DNA of 54,500 bases, taken from the NCBI GenBank assembly GCA_030949565.1, contig JAUZSK010000021.1:1-54500 (forward strand). The letters are read 5' to 3'. Source of the stretch: Enterobacterales bacterium (GTDB lineage: Bacteria > Pseudomonadota > Gammaproteobacteria > Enterobacterales > Kangiellaceae). This document shows, in pieces, positions 36,420 to 44,128 of the stretch (its first letter is position 1; each line of letters begins with the position of its first letter). The notes under the pieces are model-generated. The model saw only the letters and a list, made by a program, of their open reading frames with translations, was not told the DNA's origin and did no database searches. The translations under genes were made by a program, and so were the position numbers.

Positions 36420-39400
36420 ATGAAAAAAATAATCTATCTCATTCTTTCTGCTAGCTTGGTTTTATCCGGTTTAGCAGGAGCCAAAGAAATACAATTAAAA
36501 GGTAAAGCTCTATTTGGCGACCTTCGCGCAAGGCATATAGGTCCTGCTTTAATGAGCGGCCGAGTAATCGACCTGCAAACACATCCAACCGATAGTCGCG
36601 TTATCTATGCAGGAACCGCTGGTGGAGGCGTTTGGCGCACACAAAATGGTGGCGCGACTTTTACACCTATCTTTGAAAAACATGCACAATCCATTGGTAG
36701 TATTGCGATTGATCCGAAAAAACCCGATCAAGTTATTTGGGTTGGAACTGGAGAAATCTGGACTCGAAATAGTGTCTCTGTCGGCGATGGTTTATATAAA
36801 TCTACCGATGGCGGCTCTAACTGGAATAAGGTTGGCTTTGATAAATCCGAACGTATCAGTAGCATTCAAATAAACCCTAACAATACCGATGAAGTCTATG
36901 TCGCGATACTCGGCGCTTTATGGGGAGATAGTGAAGAACGAGGAATTTACAAAACTTCTGATGGCGGTAAGAGTTGGCAGCAAATTCTTTATATTAATGC
37001 TAAAACAGGTGCTTCCGATCTGGTTATGGATCCCACTAATCCAAAAATTCTTTACGCTTCGATGTGGGAATTTAGACGTACCGCTTGGTCGTTTAATTCA
37101 GGCGGTGACAATAGCGCGCTCTACAAATCACTAGACGGCGGTAAAACTTGGGATAAAATTCACCAAGGTTTTCCTAAAGGTAAGCTAGGCCGAATAGCTT
37201 TCGCCCTAGCTCCTTCGGATACCAATAGACTTTATGCCGTATTGGAGACCGAAGAAGAAAAAGACAAGGGTCTCTATCGTTCGGATGACGCAGGTAAAAG
37301 TTGGAAACAAACTAATACTGATTTTGGACTGGTGGTTCGCCCTTTCTATTTTTCACGTCTAACCGTTGATCCAAGAAACCCAGATGTGGTGGTTAAAGCC
37401 GGTGTATTTGGCTCAATTAGTCATGATGGAGGGCACACCTTTAAAGGGCTTGGTCAAATGCATCCTGATATTCATGATATAGTTTTCGATATCAAAGATT
37501 CGGACCGAATGTATGTCGCAACTGATGGTGGTGTATATCGAAGTTGGGATGGTGCGACCACCATGGAAATTGTCGAGAACCTTCCTCTAAGCCAATTTTA
37601 TCACATCAGTGTCGATAATGAAGAACCCTATAACGTGTATGGCGGTCTGCAAGATAATGGTTCTTGGTGGGGGCCTAATAGCGCTCCCGGTGGCGTTGAA
37701 TCTAGAGACTGGAAGGTTATAGGCTTCGGTGATGGATTTCGTGTTTTAAGACATCATAGCAAGCAGATTATTTATTCGGAAATGCAAGGCGCTCAAAACA
37801 TCTGGCGCTATAATATTAAAACCGGTCTTACAAAAACCATCCAGCCATTACCCGAGCAGGGTGATCCAAAACTTCGATTTAATTGGAATGCACCCATCGC
37901 TCTCAGTGATAACGAAGATGATCGTATTTATGTCGGTAGTCAGTTCCTCCACGTATCCGATGATATGGGAAATACTTGGAAAAAGATTTCTGGCGATTTA
38001 ACCACCAATGATCCTGCCAAGCAAAAGCAGTTAGAATCCGGCGGTTTATCGGTCGATAATTCTGGTGCTGAAAATCACTCAACTATTTTTACAATTGCTG
38101 AGTCACCCATTAATGAAGACATTATTTGGGTTGGTACCGATGATGGAAATATTCAAGTCACCAAAAATGGCGGCAAAAAATGGACTAATGTGATCGCTAA
38201 TATTGCTAATTTACCGGCCAACACTTGGGTTTATCACATAGAAGCTAGTGTACATAACAAAGCCACCGCTTACGCCGTTTTTGATGGGCACACGGCGAAT
38301 GATGGTAATACTTACGTTTATAAAACTAGTGATTATGGTAAAACTTGGAAGTCAATTGTAAGCGATGAAATTGTTGGTTTTGCGCGGAATCTTCAGGAAG
38401 ATAGTGTTAACCCAGATCTTCTCTTCCTTGGTACTGAGTTTGGACTCTATGTCACCATTGATGGTGGTCAACATTGGAACAAGTTTACCCGCAATATGCC
38501 ATCAACCGCCGTCCATTTTATTGAACTGCAAAAGAAAACTAATGACCTTGTCATGGGAACACATGGCCGAGGTATTATTATTATCGATGATATTAGTCCG
38601 CTGCGTGAATTAACTCAGAATGTTCTAAAACAACCGGTTCATTTCTTTAAATCAACGCCTGCATTTACTCCTGAACGTGGCAATTTTGGTGGCACAAGTA
38701 CTGAAACCCAGTTTGTTGGAGAAAACCCCAACCGATTGGTAAAAATAAGTTACTACTTGAAAAAACGTCATATTTTTGGCAAGTTAAAACTCGAAATTTT
38801 TGATTCACAAGGTAAGTTGATGGTCGAATTAGCAGCAGGAAAATCAAAAGGAATCAATACAGTTTTTTGGAATCATCGTATCAAACCTCCGCGTGTCGCT
38901 AGTGGTAAAACGTTAGATTTTGGCGGCTTTACCGCACCACGTGTTATGCCAGGTAAGTATAAAGTGGTGATGACCAAAGGCAAAAAGACTTATGAATCGA
39001 GCATCAGAATTATTAAAGATCCTAAGTCCAAACTTTCAAATCGATCACGGCAAAAACTGCATAAAACAACCATGCGGCTTTATGATATGACGCAGGATTT
39101 AGCATATATGGTTTATCAAACTGATTCTTATATTAATTTAGCCAAGCAACACCAAGATGATTATGCAGGCGCTGAACAATTGATTAAATCGCTTAATCAA
39201 TTAAAAGAAAAACTGGTCATCACCACCGGTGATAACTATGTTGGATCAGCCGATCCGCAATTGCGAGAGGATATTAGTAAGCTCTATTCAAAAATTGCCA
39301 GTAGCTTTGTGTTGCCATCAAAATCAGAAATGAAGAATTTACGTTTGCTTCAGCAACGCTTTGATCAAGCGAAGGATGAGATTGCTCAATTAAAGGCCTC

Positions 39401-39491
39401 AGGTATTGAATCATTTGAGCAGTATTTAAAATCAAAATCATTAGACTCAGTTCAATTGCAAGCCTATACTGATTTTGTTAAAAGTATGTAA
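36420..39491 (+). CDS. Exported beta-propeller protein with Asp-box (BNR/sortilin-like) repeats
   Basis: Secreted or surface protein of about 1023 residues. The ATG at 36420 (RBS AGGGA) starts a signal peptide MKKIIYLILSASLVLSGLAGA. The frame is open upstream to 36258 but contains only a short direct repeat. About ten Asp-box motifs are visible (for example STDGGSNW, TSDGGKSW, SLDGGKTW, SDDAGKSW, SDDMGNTW, TSDYGKTW, TIDGGQHW), typical of two beta-propellers as in sortilin-like and glycosidase-like proteins. Towards the C-terminus a beta-sandwich region and then a helical coiled region (about 890-1020) follow. The rest resembles exported VPS10/BNR proteins of marine gammaproteobacteria. No catalytic motif was recognised, so the activity is unknown. 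Confidence 0.88.
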   Translation: MKKIIYLILSASLVLSGLAGAKEIQLKGKALFGDLRARHIGPALMSGRVIDLQTHPTDSRVIYAGTAGGGVWRTQNGGATFTPIFEKHAQSIGSIAIDPKKPDQVIWVGTGEIWTRNSVSVGDGLYKSTDGGSNWNKVGFDKSERISSIQINPNNTDEVYVAILGALWGDSEERGIYKTSDGGKSWQQILYINAKTGASDLVMDPTNPKILYASMWEFRRTAWSFNSGGDNSALYKSLDGGKTWDKIHQGFPKGKLGRIAFALAPSDTNRLYAVLETEEEKDKGLYRSDDAGKSWKQTNTDFGLVVRPFYFSRLTVDPRNPDVVVKAGVFGSISHDGGHTFKGLGQMHPDIHDIVFDIKDSDRMYVATDGGVYRSWDGATTMEIVENLPLSQFYHISVDNEEPYNVYGGLQDNGSWWGPNSAPGGVESRDWKVIGFGDGFRVLRHHSKQIIYSEMQGAQNIWRYNIKTGLTKTIQPLPEQGDPKLRFNWNAPIALSDNEDDRIYVGSQFLHVSDDMGNTWKKISGDLTTNDPAKQKQLESGGLSVDNSGAENHSTIFTIAESPINEDIIWVGTDDGNIQVTKNGGKKWTNVIANIANLPANTWVYHIEASVHNKATAYAVFDGHTANDGNTYVYKTSDYGKTWKSIVSDEIVGFARNLQEDSVNPDLLFLGTEFGLYVTIDGGQHWNKFTRNMPSTAVHFIELQKKTNDLVMGTHGRGIIIIDDISPLRELTQNVLKQPVHFFKSTPAFTPERGNFGGTSTETQFVGENPNRLVKISYYLKKRHIFGKLKLEIFDSQGKLMVELAAGKSKGINTVFWNHRIKPPRVASGKTLDFGGFTAPRVMPGKYKVVMTKGKKTYESSIRIIKDPKSKLSNRSRQKLHKTTMRLYDMTQDLAYMVYQTDSYINLAKQHQDDYAGAEQLIKSLNQLKEKLVITTGDNYVGSADPQLREDISKLYSKIASSFVLPSKSEMKNLRLLQQRFDQAKDEIAQLKASGIESFEQYLKSKSLDSVQLQAYTDFVKSM

Positions 39492-39522
39492 TTTACAGTG
39501 GCAGTTAAGCTGTCTTCATAGG

Positions 39523-39551
39523 AAAAAAGCCGTCGAATAGACGGCTTTTTT
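39523..39551. terminator. Bidirectional rho-independent terminator
   Basis: A perfect 12-bp stem (AAAAAAGCCGTC/GACGGCTTTTTT) with a 5-nt loop. It lies between the convergent Asp-box gene (stop 39491) and the E2 gene (stop 39574) and serves both. Confidence 0.93.
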
Positions 39552-39573
39552 ATTGGACGTTAAAATAAGAATA

Positions 39574-41364
39574 TCAATTGGCTTTGCTTAGATCTTGAAT
39601 AACCGCAGCCAAAAATCTCGCGGCCTCGCCACCGGTACAAGCGCGATGATCAAAACTTAAAGACAAGGGAAGCATCTTACGATTTTCGATACCTTTGTCA
39701 GTTAGCTTTAATTCGTTGCGATAGCGACCAGTACCTAAAATAGCAACCTGCGGAGGTGAAACAACCGGGGTTCCGTAACGACCTGCTATACTACCAAAGT
39801 TGGACAAGGTAATGGTCGCATCCTGTTGATCTTCTTGTTTTAAACCTTTGGAGTCAATCTTCTGCCTTAACGACTGTACATCGGCTCTAATCTGCTCAGC
39901 TGATTTACTATCCGCTTGCTTTACCACCGGAACGTAAAGACCATCAGGTGAATCAATGGCAATACCAACCGCAACTTGTGGGTGCAGCAAACGCTCAAAA
40001 TTTTCACCATCAAACCAAGCATTGAGTGCCGGTTCAACTTTAGCAGCCACAACCAAAGCACGTACATAACGCGGTAACGCATCCTGTTTCGGCCAAGCGG
40101 TGATATCAGCATCCTCCATCAGCGTAGTCGGAACCACGCTAGCGTGTGATTTTGCCATGCCCATTGCCATTGCTCGGCGTACACCACGGATTTTTTGCGG
40201 TTCAACACTAATCGAAACGCTAGGTAAGGAATTTGACCTAGCACTAACAACGCTCGACTTATGACTGTTAACAGAAGTTGCATTCGCTCGCTCTACATCC
40301 TGCTTACTAATGGTATTTTTTGCACCCGTCGCTTGGCATTTTGAAAGAGCCACACCGAGACGACGAGCATAAGCTCTGACTGCGGGTGATGCTTTATATT
40401 TTAAAGGATTGTCATCGACTGAATCAGCAACTTGCGACGCATCGATTTCCACCGTGACTTTAGTAGAGAAATCGTTTTCCGCGGTGGCACTTTTTTTAGC
40501 CAGCTTGACATCACTTTGAGTGATTTGTCCATTGGACCCTGTCCCTACTACTTTAGACAGATCAATTTTTAGTTTGCGTGCTAAGGCTTTTATCACAGTA
40601 CTCGCTGATTCAGAAACAATTTTATTTCCGACTTCAACCGAGCCAACCACGGTTGCAGCATCGACTTTGGAAGACGATGGTATAGGCGCTTTTTTGTCAA
40701 TCGCTACTTGACTAGAATCGACAGATTCACTTGATTTGGCTCCACCAAAAGAAATTAATGCTGCGCCGACCTCGATCACATCGCCCTCTTTACCATGCAG
40801 TTTTGAAACTCTAGCAGCAAAAGGAGAGGGTACTTCGACCACCGCTTTAGCTGTTTCCATTTCAACCATAGGTTGATCAATGCTAAGGCTATCGCCTTCT
40901 TTAACTAACCAACGGACAATTTCGGCATCCGGTAAACCTTCACCTAAATCAGGCAAATGAAAGGTTTGTAATTCCGATTGTTGGGTCTCGTTATTACTTG
41001 CTGCTTTTTCTACTTTTGACTTAACTGGCGCAGGGGATTGCGCCAAATAATTTTGTGTAGAAGATGCTGTCTTACTATTCACTTTTTGCGATACTGCTGG
41101 CTTTTCAAGTGGTTTATCGGGAGAACCAATCTCACCATCAAACTCAACTAGAACCGCGCCGACTTCAATCACATCACCTTCTTTACCACCTAGTTTTGTG
41201 ACCACTCCCTTCATCGGTGAAGGAACTTCCACCACCGCTTTAGCCGTTTCCATCTCCACCATGGGTTGATCTAAAGCAATTAGATCTCCTTCTTTAACTA
41301 ACCAACGGACAATCTCCGCATCCGGTAATCCTTCACCTAAATCGGGTAACTGAAACGGTTTCAT
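39574..41364 (-). CDS. 2-oxoacid dehydrogenase E2 (dihydrolipoamide acyltransferase)
   Basis: Core acyltransferase of a pyruvate or branched-chain 2-oxoacid dehydrogenase complex, 596 residues. There are two lipoyl domains, with lipoylated lysines predicted at Lys42 and Lys173 in identical METAKAVVEV contexts. Two peripheral subunit-binding domains follow (about 256-290, with KIDLSKVVGTGSNGQIT, and about 325-362, with VALSKCQATGAKNTIS). The catalytic domain extends to the end. The active-site His573 is in SFDHRACTGGEA. The usual HRxxDG Asp is Thr577. Two binding domains in one E2 is uncommon. The ATG overlaps the E1 beta stop by 4 nt. It ends the operon at a shared terminator. No E3 gene is in the window. 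Confidence 0.93.
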   Translation of the reverse strand: MKPFQLPDLGEGLPDAEIVRWLVKEGDLIALDQPMVEMETAKAVVEVPSPMKGVVTKLGGKEGDVIEVGAVLVEFDGEIGSPDKPLEKPAVSQKVNSKTASSTQNYLAQSPAPVKSKVEKAASNNETQQSELQTFHLPDLGEGLPDAEIVRWLVKEGDSLSIDQPMVEMETAKAVVEVPSPFAARVSKLHGKEGDVIEVGAALISFGGAKSSESVDSSQVAIDKKAPIPSSSKVDAATVVGSVEVGNKIVSESASTVIKALARKLKIDLSKVVGTGSNGQITQSDVKLAKKSATAENDFSTKVTVEIDASQVADSVDDNPLKYKASPAVRAYARRLGVALSKCQATGAKNTISKQDVERANATSVNSHKSSVVSARSNSLPSVSISVEPQKIRGVRRAMAMGMAKSHASVVPTTLMEDADITAWPKQDALPRYVRALVVAAKVEPALNAWFDGENFERLLHPQVAVGIAIDSPDGLYVPVVKQADSKSAEQIRADVQSLRQKIDSKGLKQEDQQDATITLSNFGSIAGRYGTPVVSPPQVAILGTGRYRNELKLTDKGIENRKMLPLSLSFDHRACTGGEAARFLAAVIQDLSKAN

Positions 41365-42341
41365 TTGAACTCCATAAGTCGTTTTGCTTCATCAACAATA
41401 TATTCTAATTTTGGCATAAATTGTTTTTCTAATCGGTAATAAGGAATTACCGCATCGTAGCCAGCAACTCGTCCAATCGGCGCGAGCAGATTAAAGATTT
41501 GTTTTTCAGCAACTTCTGCCGCAATTTCAGAACCTAAACCACCGGCTTTTGGCGCTTCTTGTACGATACAAATACGCCCGGTTTTTTCCACCGACTCTAA
41601 AATAGTATCGATATCTAAAGGACTAACCGTCGCCACATCAATCACTTCGGCGCTAATACCTTGCTTGGCTAATACCTCAGCCGCTTGACGCGTTTCATGC
41701 ATCATTGCTCCCCAGCTAACTAGCGTGATATCGCTGCCTTCACGGTCAACAAAACACATACCTATTGGGTAGTCTTCACCATTGTCTTCGATTTCATGTT
41801 TTTCAATTCGATAGACTCTTTTAGGTTCTAAAAATATCACTGGATCAGGATCACGAATCGCGGCAAGCATTAATCCGTAAGCTCTAGAAGGGTTAGATGG
41901 TATTACTACCTTGATCCCAGGGATATGAGCAAAAATAGCTTCAGTACTTTCTGAATGATTTTCAGGAGCATGGATCCCTCCTCCATAAGGCGCACGGATC
42001 ACCATTGGCAAAGTAATTCGACCGCGAGTACGATTTCTCATGCGTGCACAATGGGAAATAATATGATCCGCTGCAGGAAAAATAAACCCCATAAATTGGA
42101 TTTCAGCCACCGGTTTCATTCCCTGTGCTGCCATACCGATTGCCACCCCAGCGATCATCGCTTCAGCTAATGGTGTATCGATCACTCGCTCTTTACCATA
42201 TTTTTTTTGTAAGCCGTCAGTGGCTCGAAATACGCCGCCATTAATTCCAACATCTTCACCAAAAACAACGACTTCTGGATCTTGCCCCATTTCATGAGCC
42301 AGTGCGAGATTAACCGCTTCAATTAAAGTAATTGCAGACAT
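41361..42341 (-). CDS. 2-oxoacid dehydrogenase E1 component, beta subunit
   Basis: Beta half of the thiamine-diphosphate-dependent decarboxylase. The 326-residue sequence starts with LIEAVNLALAHEM and shows VVFGEDVGINGGVFRAT, the RVIDTPLAEAMIAG block, MVIRAPYGGGIHAPENHSES and the C-terminal transketolase domain (VSWGAMMHETRQAAEVL). It resembles PdhB/BkdA2-type proteins, and pyruvate versus branched-chain substrate cannot be settled by eye. The start overlaps the alpha-subunit stop by one base (TAATG) and its stop overlaps the E2 start, so the three subunits are translationally coupled. Confidence 0.93.
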   Translation of the reverse strand: MSAITLIEAVNLALAHEMGQDPEVVVFGEDVGINGGVFRATDGLQKKYGKERVIDTPLAEAMIAGVAIGMAAQGMKPVAEIQFMGFIFPAADHIISHCARMRNRTRGRITLPMVIRAPYGGGIHAPENHSESTEAIFAHIPGIKVVIPSNPSRAYGLMLAAIRDPDPVIFLEPKRVYRIEKHEIEDNGEDYPIGMCFVDREGSDITLVSWGAMMHETRQAAEVLAKQGISAEVIDVATVSPLDIDTILESVEKTGRICIVQEAPKAGGLGSEIAAEVAEKQIFNLLAPIGRVAGYDAVIPYYRLEKQFMPKLEYIVDEAKRLMEFK

Positions 42342-43417
42342 TATTTTGCCCCCCGCTTAATTGCCAAGGCTCTTTGCACGAGCGTTCTTTCAGGAAGTTC
42401 GGCATACAGATAATCGAACATGGCTTCGGGCGGTTCTACAGCGGTGGCTAAATAATTGTCAACCGCTTTTTGTATTTCATCGGCTAACTCTTGTTGCATA
42501 TTTTTCTCGTCTTCCACGCTCCAAGATTTTTGGCTTTCAAGGTATTTACGCAAGCGAACAATAGGCTCTTTTTGCCAGCCATCGTGAAGCTCGCCCTCTG
42601 GACGATAGCGAGTCGCATCATCCGCAGTGGTATGATCACAAAGCCTTAAACTGATACATTCAATAACCGTTGGTCCGCCACCGCTTCTAGCTTTTTTTGC
42701 GGCTCTTTCTGACGCCGCTTTTACCGCAACAATGTCGTTTCCATCCACTTGAATACAGTCGATTCCTGCAGCAATGGCTTTTTGTGCATAGGTTTCACAG
42801 TTGGTTTGAATTTCACTAGGAACGGATATCGCCCACTGATTATTATTAATCACAAACACAACACCTAGGTTCCAAATTCCAGCAACGTTAAGCGCCTCAT
42901 AAAAATCACCTTGAGAAGTACCGCCTTCACCTATTTCTGTAAACACGCAACGTTTTTCACCGCGCATTTGCATCGCCTTAGCAACACCGGTAGCATGCAA
43001 AGATTGGGTGGCAATGGGTACCGCGATTGGGAAATCTTGCTTTGCATTTTGATAGTCACATCCCTTTTCAAAACCACCCCAATAAAGCATGACTTCTTCC
43101 ATCTTAACGCCATGTTGAACCATCGATGCCTGTCCTCGATAATAGGGCACTAGCACATCTTCTTTTGTCATGGCAGAACCAAAACCAACACCAATAGCTT
43201 CTTGCCCGGTTGCGGCAGGGTAAGTCCCCATCTTACCGGTTCTTTGTAAGGCATAAGCTTTAAGATCAAGCGTCCTGATACGGTTCATGTCTCGATAAAG
43301 TTGTTTCAAAACCTTGATGTCACGAGCAAAAGCCGGTGGCACATCGTTACTGACAAAAATACCATTTTCGTCCATATATTGGAGATATTGAATTTCAAAT
43401 CTGGCGACTGTCGTCAA
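42341..43417 (-). CDS. 2-oxoacid dehydrogenase E1 component, alpha subunit
   Basis: Alpha half of the E1 decarboxylase, 358 residues. The thiamine-diphosphate motif reads GEGGTSQGDFYEALN and ends in VVFVINNN, so the first Gly-Asp-Gly is Gly-Glu-Gly here. The phosphorylation-loop-like segment CDHTTADDATRYR is present. The start is a TTG at 43415-43417, chosen because a good AGGAG ribosome site lies 10-14 nt upstream. The next in-frame ATG (ATGGACGAA) is at about residue 15. It is the first gene of the E1 alpha-E1 beta-E2 operon, read towards the window start. Confidence 0.92.
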   Translation of the reverse strand: MTTVARFEIQYLQYMDENGIFVSNDVPPAFARDIKVLKQLYRDMNRIRTLDLKAYALQRTGKMGTYPAATGQEAIGVGFGSAMTKEDVLVPYYRGQASMVQHGVKMEEVMLYWGGFEKGCDYQNAKQDFPIAVPIATQSLHATGVAKAMQMRGEKRCVFTEIGEGGTSQGDFYEALNVAGIWNLGVVFVINNNQWAISVPSEIQTNCETYAQKAIAAGIDCIQVDGNDIVAVKAASERAAKKARSGGGPTVIECISLRLCDHTTADDATRYRPEGELHDGWQKEPIVRLRKYLESQKSWSVEDEKNMQQELADEIQKAVDNYLATAVEPPEAMFDYLYAELPERTLVQRALAIKRGAK

Positions 43418-44128
43418 ACCTCAGACTCCTTTAGTTTAGCGCGCTTTATTGACAATAAAATCCCTTAGGATATTACTTTGAATAAAGCTCTGACTGGAAA
43501 TACCCAAAAAAAGTTTCTTACTATCCTGATTTTTATTGAATTAGTTGGCAAACTAAAAGTTATGCTACTAACCACTGGATATCAATTGGAACCAATATGA
43601 CAGGATAGTTCGATCTCTCTCGTTTTGAGCGATTGAATTTATCTGTGTAGCGCCTTTAACCTCTCTATCGAGCGATTAAAAAGAAGCTTTCACCGGGTGG
43701 GCATAATAGTCCCATATAGCTAAATTGTATAGCAAAATCGCAACATTTAGCCTGTTTTTGTGTAATTTTAACAGAATTTAGCCGCATTTAGACTGATTTC
43801 TGGTCTAACCAGAACAAGGATTAACCAATGCTCTTCACCGAAAGGGATTTATCACTGTTTTCTGTGCTTAAAGCTCCTAACGAAAGAAATCATAGCTATG
43901 TTCAATCGCCTTGAAGTGTATCGATAGTAGCTTTGATTATTCCTTAATTTCAAGAAGCCTTCCGGCAGAGGACATCGTCAGCAGATATCGGCAAGGCGCT
44001 AGAGGTGCGAGGCTAATCGTTGATACTATCGCTTGCTTTTCATTCCATCCTGCAACTGCTAAACTCTGTTCATAGCTTACACGCACCTCTTTATATTTTT
44101 TGATAAAAAACAAGGTCTTACCTGATTT
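43418..44128. other. 711-nt divergent region between the E1-E2 operon and pepN
   Basis: No convincing gene was found. The region must hold two divergent promoters, but I could not assign boxes. A perfect 7-bp inverted repeat (TTCTGGT/ACCAGAA) with a 3-nt spacer lies at 43798-43814. A short antisense frame overlapping the pepN start has no coding support. Confidence 0.5.
43798..43814. promoter_or_regulatory. Perfect 17-nt palindrome, operator candidate
   Basis: TTCTGGT-CTA-ACCAGAA, 7-bp arms, in the promoter gap of the 2-oxoacid dehydrogenase operon and pepN. The shape suggests a homodimeric regulator site, but no regulator was identified. It is 381 nt from the E1 alpha start and 315 nt from pepN. 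Confidence 0.45.

Noticed and set aside
40520..40711. Plus-strand frame antisense to the E2 gene
   Set aside because: It is a shadow of the repetitive Ala/Ser/Val-rich linker region of E2 with no gene-like features.
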